Assembly (NCBI RefSeq): GCF_000956405.1
Contig: NZ_JYIV01000020.1
Coordinates: 1 to 64,000, forward strand
Direction of reading: 5' to 3'
Length of the DNA: 64,000 bases
Origin: Microbacterium oxydans
GTDB lineage: Bacteria > Actinomycetota > Actinomycetes > Actinomycetales > Microbacteriaceae
Shown here: piece after piece, positions 16,416-24,464 of the stretch
Layout of the letters: each line of letters opens with the position of its first letter
Position numbering within the stretch: position 1 is the stretch's first letter
The notes under the pieces: generated by a model
The model's database searches: none
What the model saw: the letters and a program-made list of their open reading frames with translations, nothing else
What the model was told of the DNA's origin: nothing
Program-made: the position numbers and the translations under genes

Positions 16416-16985
16416 CTACGCCGCAATCCCCCGCAGCAACCGCACCACCGTCTCCTCCACCCGCTCCGCACTCAACGGCTGCCCGATCAGCGCGGAGTAC
16501 GACGCCATCGCGATGAACTGATCCGCGATCGCCCCCGCATCCACATCCGCCCGCACATCCCCCGCAGCCCGTCCGCGCGCCACCCGCTCCGACACCCACT
16601 CCCGGATCGGCGCCGCCAGCCGCTCGTTCAAGACGAGCCCCAACTCAGGATCAGCCGCCGTCACCTCGATCAGCGCCCGCGCCAGCGACACGCCCTCGGG
16701 CCGCGCAAGCCCTACGGACACCGCCGTGAACCAGGCGCGCAGGTCGGCTCCGAGGTCGTCAGTCATCGGCACGACGACATCCGAACCAGGGACCACGCCC
16801 TCGAGCAACGCCTCTCCGAGGATCGCGGCCTTCGACGGCCACCACCGGTAGATCGTCTGCTTCGACACTTCCGCCTCAGCCGCGAGGCCCTCGATCGTCA
16901 CGGCGTCGTATCCGTCTGCGGCGAGCGCGCGCCGCATCGCGTCCAGCACGGACTGGCGGGCTTTCTCACTGCGAGGTCGAGGCAC
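16416..16985 (-). CDS. TetR-family transcriptional regulator
   Basis: A 189-residue TetR repressor. The HTH is typical (ALAADGYDAVTIEGLAAEAEVSKQTIYRWWPSKAAIL). The C-terminal domain resembles the TetR_C group common in actinobacteria (LRAWFTAVSVGLARPEGVSLARALIEVTAADPEL). GTG 16985 is taken as the start; longer in-frame starts would extend over the divergent promoter. It faces the SDR gene at 17072 and very likely controls it from the shared 86-base intergenic region. Confidence 0.88.
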   Translation of the reverse strand: MPRPRSEKARQSVLDAMRRALAADGYDAVTIEGLAAEAEVSKQTIYRWWPSKAAILGEALLEGVVPGSDVVVPMTDDLGADLRAWFTAVSVGLARPEGVSLARALIEVTAADPELGLVLNERLAAPIREWVSERVARGRAAGDVRADVDAGAIADQFIAMASYSALIGQPLSAERVEETVVRLLRGIAA

Positions 16986-16994
16986 CCATCCACC

Positions 16995-17049
16995 GTACTC
17001 AGGCGTACACTGGAACATAAGTAGACGCACCGTTGCGAAACTACAACGG
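16995..17049 (+). promoter_or_regulatory. Candidate TetR operator region between TetR and SDR genes
   Basis: The intergenic region has two dyads. One is GTAC-tcaggc-GTAC (16995-17008). The other is CCGTTG-n8-CAACGG (17030-17049), just before the ribosome site of the SDR gene. Either could be the repressor site. The choice is not possible by eye. Confidence 0.4.
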
Positions 17050-17071
17050 CACCCGAGCAAGGAGAACGAGC

Positions 17072-18073
17072 ATGGCCCTCACCGCACACTCCACCATCGG
17101 CGACTGGATGAACGACCCCACCGGCGGGCCTCTCATCCGCGGACTCTTCGAGAAGACGGGCGCCGACCCCGAACTCCTCACCCCCGTGCTCGGACTCCCC
17201 CTGCAGCAGCTCGTCGCCATGAGCCAGGGCCAGCTCCCGCAGTCGGTCGTCGACGACCTCGTGCGCGCCGCGAACAACGGCGAGATCCCCGAGGCCGACG
17301 ACTCCGAGGGCTGGACCGAGAAGGTCACCTCCGGCCGCTTCGCCGGCAAGACCGTCATCGTCACGGGCGCCGCATCCGGCATCGGCAAGGCCACCGCCTC
17401 GCGCATCGCCCGGGAAGGCGGACGCGTGATCGCCAGCGACATCGCCGCCGAGAAGCTCGACGCCCTCAAGGCCGAGCTCCCGGACGCCGACATCGTCACG
17501 GTCGCAGGCGACCTCACCAAGCAGGACGCGATCGACGCCGTGCTCGCCGCCGCGGGCGACCGCATCGACGGCCTCGCGAACGTCGCCGGCATCAACGACG
17601 ACTTCTCCCCTGCCGGCGAGACCCCGGATGCCGTCTGGGACCGCGTCATCGCGATCAACCTCACGGCTCCGTTCAAGCTCATGCGCGCGGTCATCCCCGT
17701 GATGGAAGCGGCCGGTCGCGGCGCGATCCTCAACGTGTCGAGCGAGGCGGGCCTGCGCGGCAACGCCTCGGGCAACGCCTACACGGCCAGCAAGCACGGC
17801 ATCATCGGCGTCACCAAGTCGGCAGCGTTCATGTACGGGCCGAAGGGCATCCGCGTGAACTCCGTCGCCCCGGGCGGCGTCGCCACCGGCATCCCGATGC
17901 CCCCGCACATGTCCGAGTACGGCTCCGGCCGCCTCGCCCCGTTCCAGCAGGCCATCCCGACCGTCGCGACCGCCGAGCACCTGGCCGCCTCGATCACCTT
18001 CCTGCTGTCGGACGACGCCGTGAACATCAACGGCGCCATCCTCGCCTCCGACGGCGGCTGGTCCGTGCAGTAA
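17072..18073 (+). CDS. Short-chain dehydrogenase/reductase with N-terminal extension
   Basis: A 333-residue SDR. About 90 residues precede the Rossmann fold (DWMNDPTGGPLIRGLFEKTGADPELLTPVLGLPLQQLVAM), a helical extension similar to the ends of some steroid/alcohol dehydrogenases. The cofactor motif TGAASGIG lies at about 104-111, the NAG-like motif is VAGI, and the active site is S(S)...YTASK. Acidic residues after beta-2 (ASDIAAEK) favour NAD. Substrate unknown. AAGGAG lies 8 bases before the ATG. Divergent from its probable TetR repressor; a strong terminator follows. Confidence 0.88.
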   Translation: MALTAHSTIGDWMNDPTGGPLIRGLFEKTGADPELLTPVLGLPLQQLVAMSQGQLPQSVVDDLVRAANNGEIPEADDSEGWTEKVTSGRFAGKTVIVTGAASGIGKATASRIAREGGRVIASDIAAEKLDALKAELPDADIVTVAGDLTKQDAIDAVLAAAGDRIDGLANVAGINDDFSPAGETPDAVWDRVIAINLTAPFKLMRAVIPVMEAAGRGAILNVSSEAGLRGNASGNAYTASKHGIIGVTKSAAFMYGPKGIRVNSVAPGGVATGIPMPPHMSEYGSGRLAPFQQAIPTVATAEHLAASITFLLSDDAVNINGAILASDGGWSVQ

Positions 18074-18085
18074 GCCCGCACCCGC

Positions 18086-18126
18086 GACGAAACGCTCCCG
18101 CTGACCGACAGCGGGAGCGTTTCGTC
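18086..18126 (+). terminator. Rho-independent-type terminator after the SDR gene
   Basis: A perfect 18-bp inverted repeat (18086-18103 and 18109-18126, core AACGCTCCCGCTG/CAGCGGGAGCGTT) with a 5-base loop (accga). There is no long T tract, as usual in high-GC actinobacteria. It begins 12 bases after the SDR stop. Confidence 0.88.
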
Positions 18127-18277
18127 TTCCCCCACGCGTCCCGTGACGTACAGGCATCCGCCAGGATATGTATCGGAAACACACCTGCCCTAGATTCAGA
18201 AAACCAGGGCCACAAGCCCCCTCCGCACCACGACGACGTGACCGGTCGCCCCGAGTTCTGCCTATCCGAAAGCACCC

Positions 18278-20638
18278 ATGCCTCGACTGACCTCTGCCAG
18301 CCGTAGACGACTGATCGCGACTCTTCCGATCACCGCTCTCCTCGCCGGATCCCTCCTCGCCACATCACTACCCGCCGCGGCCGCCGCCGCAGACCCGATC
18401 GACGGAGCCCACACCTCGGGCGACCCCATGTTCCCGAACATCGGCAACGGCGGATACGACGCCCTCGACTACGTCGTCTCCCTCAGCTGGAGCCCGACCG
18501 GAGTCGCGAACGGACTCATCACCGGGGACATCACGACGGCCACGACCACCATGACCGCCCGCGCGCTCTCACCGTTGCGCACCTTCTCCCTCGACTTCGA
18601 GGGCATGAGCGTCGACGCCGTGGTCGTCAACGGAGTCCCCGCCACCTGGACGCGCGAGATCGACGAGGCCACCGAGAAGTTCAAGCTCATCGTCACCCCC
18701 TCCACCCCGGTCGACGGGGACTTCATAGTCGCCATCACCTATCACGGCACGCCAGTGGTGCACGTCGACAGCGACGGCGCCTTCGAGGGCTGGAACGGCA
18801 CGAACGACGGCGCGATCCTCCTCGGACAGCCGATCGGCACGATGGCCGGATTCCCCCACAACAACACCCCGAGCGACAAAGCCACCTACACGATCTCGGT
18901 GGATGCCCCCTCGGTGCTCGCCAACGTGGCCGGCGTGCAGGGCAATGCGGCCGTCGCCAGCAACGGCGAGCTGAAGTCGAAGACCGTCTCGGGCGACCGC
19001 ACCACCTGGGTATGGCGACAGGACAATCCGATGGCCTCCGAGCTCGCGGTCATCGCGATCGGCCGCTTCGACGTGATCGAGGGCTCGATCACCCTGACCG
19101 ATGGCCGCACCATCCCCTCCTGGTCGTTCATGGACACGGGGCTCAGTGACGCGAACAAGACCACCATCCGCAACCGCGTCGCACAGCTCGAGACCATCAC
19201 CCGCAACCTCGAGTCGATGTACGGCCCCTACCCCGGCAACAGCACGGGCGTGATCGTCGACACGGTGCCCAGCGGCGTCAACTACGCGCTCGAGACGCAG
19301 GACCGCTCGTTCTTCCCGAGCGCGAACTCCGTGAACGGCAACACCCTCATCCACGAGCTCGTCCATCAGTGGTACGGCAACAACGTCGCACCGACCACCT
19401 GGACCGACATCTGGATCGGCGAGGGCATGGCCACCTGGGGGCCGACCCACTACAACAGCGCCGCGGGCTTCGGCGGGGGCACGAGCACGGAGCAGAGCTA
19501 CTTCACGTCGTGGAACAACAAGGCCGCGTCGAGCTCGGACTGGAACATCCCCCCGGGCGCGCAGACCGCCTCGGACGAACTCTACGGTTACCAGACCTAC
19601 ACCCGCAGCGCGCAGTTCTGGGAGGCACTGAAGATCTCAATCGGCGACGACGCGTTCTTCGCACTGATCAAGGAATGGCAGACGCGCTTCGCCGGTCAGA
19701 GCCGCACGAGCGCCGACCTCAAAGCCCTCGCCGAGGAGCTCTCCGGCCGCGACATCACGGCCCTCTGGAACGACTGGATCCTCGAACCAGGCAAGCCCGC
19801 CTGGCCCGACAAGCTGTCGCTCTCGTTGACCACCGGCGTGCCGGCGACGGAACCGCTCGACACCGGCGACAGCGTCACCTACTACCTCAGCGCCACCAAC
19901 ACGGGCCGGGTCGCACTGGCCTCATCCGTGGTCACGGTCGATCTCAGCGAGGTGCTGTCACGAACGACCTCGTTCACCCCGCCGCCCAGCATGGTCCTCG
20001 ACGGCACCACGCTGACCTGGACAGTGCCCGCCGGCACCCCGCCGGGCACGGTGGCGGGCATCGCATTCTCGATCGACATCGCAGCGGACGCACCGAGCGG
20101 CGCCTTCTCGGCGACCGCACGCGTCGCGAGCCTCGGCGGCACCTGCGTCACCTGCGTCGCGGACCTGTCCGTCATGGAAAAGGTCGCACCGACCACACCA
20201 CCGACGATCACAGGCACGGCCGCCATCGGCGAGACCCTGACCGCGACCTCGGAAGGGTGGCCGGCAGGCACGACACTCAGCTACTCGTGGGCGATCGACG
20301 GTGAACCTGTCATCAGCTCAGCCCGCGCGGCCGCGCCGGACGCCCGGTTCGTCGTGCCCGCGGGTGCCCTCGGCAAACGGATCACGGTCACCGTGACCGG
20401 GACACTCGACGGATTCCGCGCCGGTTCCGTCACGAGTGCCGCCACCGAAGCCGTGGCGCCCGCGGTGACCTCCGGCGGCGGAGCCACCGCCCCGGGTGGC
20501 GCCGGCCCGAGCACCGGCCAGCTAGGTCAGACGGGTGCAGAGCTGCCCGTCGGCGGAGCGATCGTCGGCGTGCTGCTGCTCCTGCTCGGCGGGGCTGTCA
20601 TCGCCCGGCGTCGCCGCCACCACGTCGACGCCGCCTGA
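18278..20638 (+). CDS. Secreted, surface-anchored M1-family zinc metallopeptidase
   Basis: A 786-residue aminopeptidase-N-like protein. A signal peptide covers about 1-38 (LIATLPITALLAGSLLATSLPAAAAAA). The zinc site HELVHQWYGN and the downstream Glu in WIGEGMATW are complete. The GAMEN equivalent is GVNYALETQ. After the catalytic part (to about 500) come beta-sandwich modules (SVTYYLSATNTGRVAL; TPPTITGTAAIGETLTAT). The C-terminus has LGQTG, a hydrophobic helix and RRRRHH, the layout of a sortase signal, but with LGQTG instead of LPxTG or LAxTG. It probably trims extracellular peptides at the wall. Confidence 0.9.
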   Translation: MPRLTSASRRRLIATLPITALLAGSLLATSLPAAAAAADPIDGAHTSGDPMFPNIGNGGYDALDYVVSLSWSPTGVANGLITGDITTATTTMTARALSPLRTFSLDFEGMSVDAVVVNGVPATWTREIDEATEKFKLIVTPSTPVDGDFIVAITYHGTPVVHVDSDGAFEGWNGTNDGAILLGQPIGTMAGFPHNNTPSDKATYTISVDAPSVLANVAGVQGNAAVASNGELKSKTVSGDRTTWVWRQDNPMASELAVIAIGRFDVIEGSITLTDGRTIPSWSFMDTGLSDANKTTIRNRVAQLETITRNLESMYGPYPGNSTGVIVDTVPSGVNYALETQDRSFFPSANSVNGNTLIHELVHQWYGNNVAPTTWTDIWIGEGMATWGPTHYNSAAGFGGGTSTEQSYFTSWNNKAASSSDWNIPPGAQTASDELYGYQTYTRSAQFWEALKISIGDDAFFALIKEWQTRFAGQSRTSADLKALAEELSGRDITALWNDWILEPGKPAWPDKLSLSLTTGVPATEPLDTGDSVTYYLSATNTGRVALASSVVTVDLSEVLSRTTSFTPPPSMVLDGTTLTWTVPAGTPPGTVAGIAFSIDIAADAPSGAFSATARVASLGGTCVTCVADLSVMEKVAPTTPPTITGTAAIGETLTATSEGWPAGTTLSYSWAIDGEPVISSARAAAPDARFVVPAGALGKRITVTVTGTLDGFRAGSVTSAATEAVAPAVTSGGGATAPGGAGPSTGQLGQTGAELPVGGAIVGVLLLLLGGAVIARRRRHHVDAA

Positions 20639-20639
20639 G

Positions 20640-20681
20640 ACATCGGGGATGCCGTGACCCGATCGCGGCATCCCCCGATGT
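20640..20681 (+). terminator. Terminator after the M1 peptidase gene
   Basis: Inverted repeat ACATCGGGGATGCCG (20640-20654) and its complement with one extra C (20666-20681), with an 11-base loop. It starts 2 bases after the stop codon. Confidence 0.8.
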
Positions 20682-20743
20682 TCGCTCTACCCCGCGCTCA
20701 CGGGCAGTCCTACACTCGCTCCATGCTGAAGCTCGTGTAGATC

Positions 20744-21109
20744 GTGATCCGCGTGACGGACCTTCCCTCGCAGTCCGCGTTCTGGAAGGCAGCCCTCGAC
20801 TACGTCGAACGCGACCCGGCGGATGACGACTGGGTCGTGTTGAAGCCGCGCGACGCCGACGCTCCCTGCATCGCCCTCGACGCCCACCGCTCCGAACGCG
20901 TGCTGCCTCCGCGCATCCACCTCGACATCTACGCCGAGGATCAGGCAGTCGAGGTGCAGAGGCTCCTCGACCTGGGCGCGCGCGAGGTGCACTGGGACGG
21001 ACGTCCGGCCGACGCCGACTACGTGATCATGGAAGACCCGGAAGGCAACCGCTTCTGCATCGTCGATCGCCCGGATTGGTCAGGCTGGAACCGGTCCGAT
21101 CACACCTGA
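20744..21109 (+). CDS. VOC-family (glyoxalase-like) protein with an amber codon in its natural N-terminus
   Basis: A 121-residue single VOC domain (RVTDLPSQSAFWKAALDYVERDP... IHLDIYAEDQ... YVIMEDPEGNRFCIVD), close to the glyoxalase/dioxygenase-like proteins of unknown substrate. The frame extends upstream to an ATG at 20723 that reads M-L-K-L-V-stop-I-V-I-R-V-T-D. That is, an in-frame TAG (20738-20740) sits at codon 6 inside what looks like the first beta strand. Translation may restart at GTG 20744. It overlaps the small gene at 21100 tail to tail. Confidence 0.72.
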   Translation: MIRVTDLPSQSAFWKAALDYVERDPADDDWVVLKPRDADAPCIALDAHRSERVLPPRIHLDIYAEDQAVEVQRLLDLGAREVHWDGRPADADYVIMEDPEGNRFCIVDRPDWSGWNRSDHT

Positions 21110-21258
21110 CCGGACCGCCCGTCCCGCGCCATCGCCTGCCGGTGCGAGGTCAGTGCCGCACGCACGGCGGAGTAGATCACCAGCCATGTGATCAGAATCC
21201 CGATGAGGATGAACGCGAGGTTCATGAGAAGGAGGGGTACGAGCGAGTCGGAGAACAT
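21100..21258 (-). CDS. Small single-pass membrane protein
   Basis: A 52-residue protein with one strong hydrophobic segment (LVPLLLMNLAFILIGILITWLVIY cut into residues 6-29) and a basic C-terminal tail (ALTSHRQAMARDGR). No family recognised. A longer start at 21285 exists, but the shorter one removes an unlikely polar leader. The ribosome site is weak. The gene may belong to the operon 22285-21294 that ends 35 bases upstream. Confidence 0.5.
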   Translation of the reverse strand: MFSDSLVPLLLMNLAFILIGILITWLVIYSAVRAALTSHRQAMARDGRSGQV

Positions 21259-21293
21259 CGCCCCAGGATGCCGCACCCCACGCACCCGCCCGA

Positions 21294-22058
21294 TCAGACT
21301 CCCCGCATCCGCGCCACGGCCGCCCGCACCAACGCGGCATTGCCGGGAGCGGTCGCCCCGTCGGGGAGCAGCAGCGTGTCTTCCAGGCCGATGCGTGACG
21401 CCAGGCCGAACTCGACAGCGAGGTCGAACACGGGCCAGGTCGACCCCTCCTCGCCGTGCAGCAGGATAGGGAGGTCGGGTTCCTCGAGCTGCACGTGGGC
21501 GATCATCCCCTCGGCGTGGTCGCGCAGCACCTCGGTCGGCTCATCGGGGAGCTCGATCAGCACCCGCAAGCACTGCCCACGAACGGGCGACCGCTTCCAC
21601 ACCTCGAATCCGGCCGCGTCCCACAACCCGACCTCGACCGCGACGCCACGCTTCAGCAGCAACGCCGCCACGTCGTCGGCACCGGCCTCGTGCCAGTTGA
21701 CCGACGCGAGATCAGGCAGCTCCGTCCACGCCCCGATGGCGGCGAGCCGTCGCTCGACATCGGGTTCGGCCCATGCGCCCGTCGTCACGCCGACCGGCAC
21801 TCCGGGGCTCGACGCGCGGACCGCCGTCACCCAGCGAGCGACATCGTCGGCGGCGAGGCTGTCTCGACCGGCGGCATCCTTCGGGTGCACATGCACCTCA
21901 TCCGCCCCCGCAGCCACCGCGCGCGCGGCATCGTCGGCCACGACCGAGGCATCCGCACTCAACCACGGGTGCTCGACCGCATCACGCGCGCCGTTCACGC
22001 ACGCCTGCAGCAGTGGACGTGCAGACCGGGCGGGCGGGTCGGAATCCGCCGCGGTCAT
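21294..22058 (-). CDS. BKACE-family (DUF849) beta-keto acid cleavage enzyme
   Basis: A 254-residue TIM-barrel protein of the 3-keto-5-aminohexanoate cleavage family, which condenses a beta-keto acid with acetyl-CoA. Family features visible are LLQACVNGARD, the metal-binding VHVHPKD, VGVTTGAW, VNWHEAG and VRVGLEDTLLLPDG-like IGLEDTLLLPDG. It is shorter than the usual ~280-300 residues, as in a branch common in actinobacteria. The keto-acid is unknown. The ATG overlaps the stop of the DUF2188 gene (ATGA), so the two are coupled. Confidence 0.85.
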   Translation of the reverse strand: MTAADSDPPARSARPLLQACVNGARDAVEHPWLSADASVVADDAARAVAAGADEVHVHPKDAAGRDSLAADDVARWVTAVRASSPGVPVGVTTGAWAEPDVERRLAAIGAWTELPDLASVNWHEAGADDVAALLLKRGVAVEVGLWDAAGFEVWKRSPVRGQCLRVLIELPDEPTEVLRDHAEGMIAHVQLEEPDLPILLHGEEGSTWPVFDLAVEFGLASRIGLEDTLLLPDGATAPGNAALVRAAVARMRGV

Positions 22059-22285
22059 CGGCCGATCAGCTCGCGCGGGTGCAACTCGTAGGAAGAGGCA
22101 TCGGTCGACGGGCACTCTTCAGTGCGCACCGTGTGCTCGACCTGACGCGCGACCGCCGCGCTGCGGCCGACCTTGACCGCCTCGGCCTCGCTCATGAAGC
22201 TGCTGCCCAACGTCTGCGATTCACCCTCGATGCGGTTGAACCAGATGCCGTTGCGGTGGAACGTCTCGATGTCGCCTGCAGCCAT
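22055..22285 (-). CDS. DUF2188-like small protein
   Basis: A 76-residue protein (HRNGIWFNRIEGESQTLGSSFMSEAEAVKVGRSAAVARQVEHTVRT). It fits the short DUF2188 pattern, in which a W-x-N/V segment is followed by a helix of A/E residues and a basic ending, often in stress-associated genes. Function unknown. Start ATG 22285 follows AGAAGGG. Its stop overlaps the start of the BKACE gene. Confidence 0.72.
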   Translation of the reverse strand: MAAGDIETFHRNGIWFNRIEGESQTLGSSFMSEAEAVKVGRSAAVARQVEHTVRTEECPSTDASSYELHPRELIGR

Positions 22286-22381
22286 GGCGGGATCCCTTCT
22301 CTCACATTCCTTTCTACGTGAGACCACCGACACGACAGAGGGGCTTGACAGCCCCCGCACCATCGCCCGAGCGAGACCGGT

Positions 22382-23569
22382 TCAGACCGGAAGACCCGCC
22401 CGACGCACTGCGTCACCCATCGCCGCGAACGCCTCTTCCAGGATCGGGCGCGGAGTCGCGAAGACCACCCGCACGTGCCCCTCGGCACCGCGTCCGAGCA
22501 GGCGCCCCTCGGTCAGGACGACCCCGGCCTGCTCGCGGAAGAACTCGGCCGGCGGCCCCGGAATACCCAGCGCCGATGTGTCGATCCACCCGATGTACGT
22601 CGCCTCGGGCACACGGTACACAGCGCCTGGCAGGTGCTCTTGCGCCAGGGCTGCGAGCTGCCGACGCGAACCGTCGAGGTAGTCGGTCACCTCCGTCAGC
22701 CAGGACTTGCCCGACCGGTACGCCGCCGTCGAGGCCACCACGCCGAGGGTGGCCGCACCGTGCTGGACCGCGAAGCCGAACCGCTTGTACAGCTGCTGGT
22801 CGGCCTCGTTAGAGGTGATCAGCTGCGCGGTCTTCAACCCTGGGATGTTCCAGGCCTTCGAGGCGCTCGTACCTGTGACCGTGTGTGCGGCCGTCGCCTC
22901 CGACACCGACGCGTAGGGCACGAACGGCGCACCGTCATAACGCAGCGGGGCGTGGATCTCATCCGCGAACACCCGCCCGCCGCGCCGTTCGACGATCTGT
23001 GCGATCGCCTCCAGCTCCTCACGCCCGACGATCGTGCCCGTCGGGTTGTGGGGGTTGCAGAGCACGAGCGTCCGCGCCCCGGCGGCGAACGCCTCATCGA
23101 TGCGTTGCAGGTCGTGCTGCCAGCGTCCGTCGACCTCGACGCCGGGGACCTCGATCACCGGGTGCCCTATCGCAGGCAGATACGTCAGGAACGGCATGTA
23201 CGCGGGCGTGGGCACGATCACGGGCGAACCCGCCGGCGCATACTCCTGCACCGCCACACCGAGGGCCGCCATCACGTCCGAGACCGGATGCACGCGTTCG
23301 GGATCGACCGCCCAGCCGTACTCGTCGCGCATCCACTCGGCCGTCGCCTCACCCAGCTCCGCAGCCTGCGGGGGTGACAGGTAGCCCAGGTTCTCGTCGT
23401 CGATCGCGCGATGCAGTGCCTCCGCGATCTCGGGCGCCACTCCGAAGTCCATCTCCGCCACCCAGGCGCCGATCCGTCCTGGGTGCAGACTCCACTTGCG
23501 GCTCTGCGGCCGGTCGAGGAACAGGCGGGTACGGGCGTCGAACGGGTGCGCGGGAGAGGCGGAGGTCAT
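22382..23569 (-). CDS. MalY/PatB-type PLP aminotransferase (cystathionine beta-lyase-like)
   Basis: A 395-residue fold-type I PLP enzyme. The N-terminus RKWSLHPGRIGAWVAEMDFGVAPEI, the LCNPHNPTGTIVGREEL segment, ADEIHAPLRYDG and the PLP-lysine motif TSASKAWNIPGLKTA mark it as the MalY/PatB C-S lyase branch rather than a true aminotransferase. The likely reaction is cleavage of cystathionine or cysteine conjugates to pyruvate, ammonia and a thiol. The ribosome site is poor. The 340-base upstream region holds a small Cys-containing open frame and a large inverted repeat, so control may be post-transcriptional. Confidence 0.87.
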   Translation of the reverse strand: MTSASPAHPFDARTRLFLDRPQSRKWSLHPGRIGAWVAEMDFGVAPEIAEALHRAIDDENLGYLSPPQAAELGEATAEWMRDEYGWAVDPERVHPVSDVMAALGVAVQEYAPAGSPVIVPTPAYMPFLTYLPAIGHPVIEVPGVEVDGRWQHDLQRIDEAFAAGARTLVLCNPHNPTGTIVGREELEAIAQIVERRGGRVFADEIHAPLRYDGAPFVPYASVSEATAAHTVTGTSASKAWNIPGLKTAQLITSNEADQQLYKRFGFAVQHGAATLGVVASTAAYRSGKSWLTEVTDYLDGSRRQLAALAQEHLPGAVYRVPEATYIGWIDTSALGIPGPPAEFFREQAGVVLTEGRLLGRGAEGHVRVVFATPRPILEEAFAAMGDAVRRAGLPV

Positions 23570-23588
23570 GGTCTGGGTTCCCGCCGAG

Positions 23589-23651
23589 TCAGCCGGCGGC
23601 GTCGATACAGGAAAGACGCAGGACGCGGATCTCGGACACGGGGAACTCCAT
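23589..23651 (-). CDS. Candidate 20-residue leader peptide upstream of the C-S lyase gene
   Basis: A short frame M-E-F-P-V-S-E-I-R-V-L-R-L-S-C-I-D-A-A-G-stop ends 19 bases before the ATG of the MalY-type gene. It has one Cys codon. The CCGCCG/CGGCGG stem (loop GCTGACT) encloses its stop codon. Cys-containing leader peptides precede sulfur-metabolism genes in several actinobacteria, so attenuation is conceivable. There is no good ribosome site, and the call rests on position and content only. Confidence 0.3.
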   Translation of the reverse strand: MEFPVSEIRVLRLSCIDAAG

Positions 23652-23793
23652 TCGCAGCGGGACCAGTCCAATCTACGGACGCCCACGCCCCGCCGCATTT
23701 CGCGTGTCGATCCGTGACACCCTGCTCCGCCCCGCGGCACGCCTGCCTGCCCGCTCGCCCGCCGGGACGCCTGCCGGACGCGATTGCCGGAGG

Positions 23794-23855
23794 ATCGGAC
23801 GGATGCATGAAGATACGCAAGAACTCCTCATGCATCCGTCCGATGTTCATGCATC
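23794..23855. repeat. 17-bp perfect inverted repeat with a third half-copy
   Basis: ATCGGACGGATGCATGA (23794-23810) is repeated as its exact complement at 23828-23844 across a 17-base gap. A third TCATGCATC lies at 23847-23855. It sits between the end of the VOC gene (23914) and the start of the C-S lyase gene, all on the minus strand. It could end the VOC transcript or be a multi-site operator. Confidence 0.7.
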
Positions 23856-23913
23856 TGTTCGGGGAAGGCCGGGAGCCGGGGGGCCGGAGGGCCGGGAAGT
23901 CCGGCCGTCCGGA

Positions 23914-24360
23914 TCAGGCGACGTCGAGCACCCAGGTCACGCCGAAACGGTCGGTGAGCATGCCGAAACCTGCCGACCACGCCGATGCGGCAAGCGGCTC
24001 GATCACGGTCGCGCCCTCGGCGAGCCCGTCCCAGTACCGCTGGACCTCGTCGAGCGAGTCGGCGCGCAGGGACTGGAAGAAGGTGCGATCGGTGATGGTC
24101 ATTCCGTTGTCGCGGCGCGTGGTTCCCGCTGTCGTCGTGGGGTCCTGCTCGTCCTCACCCGGGATGTCATACGCCATCAGGCTCACGGCACCGTCCAACT
24201 GCCCGAACACGACCTTGTCGAACCCGGGAACACCCTCGGGCATACCGAACTGTCCATAGGTGGCGACCGTCACCTGCCCGCCGAACACGGACTGGTAGAA
24301 GTCAAGCGCGTGCCGGGCGGTGCCGCGGAAGTTCAGGTGCGTCGTCGTGGTGATGGTCAT
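23914..24360 (-). CDS. PhnB-like VOC-family protein
   Basis: A 148-residue VOC protein of the PhnB/YdhR-like type (HLNFRGTARHALDFYQSVFGGQVTVATYGQFG...; TFFQSLRADSLDEVQRYWDGLAEGATV; ACFGMLTDRFGVTWVLDV-like ending GFGMLTDRFGVTWVLDV). Substrate unknown. GAGGAGAAGACC precedes the ATG. It is divergent from the WYL regulator at 24465, a pairing common in actinobacteria, so the regulator probably controls it. Confidence 0.87.
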   Translation of the reverse strand: MTITTTTHLNFRGTARHALDFYQSVFGGQVTVATYGQFGMPEGVPGFDKVVFGQLDGAVSLMAYDIPGEDEQDPTTTAGTTRRDNGMTITDRTFFQSLRADSLDEVQRYWDGLAEGATVIEPLAASAWSAGFGMLTDRFGVTWVLDVA

Positions 24361-24464
24361 GGTCTTCTCCTCGTCACGGGCCCCGCCGATCGGGACCTAC
24401 TGACGACCACGATCACAGGAGTAGCGGTCGGTTCCTGTCCTCTACTTCGGGCAGACTGAATCGC

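Noticed and set aside
23566-23850. A 94-codon minus-strand frame beginning inside the inverted repeat upstream of the C-S lyase gene.
   Set aside because: Its start lies within the palindrome, the protein is low-complexity and Arg-rich, and it overlaps the lyase start; no homologous feature is visible.
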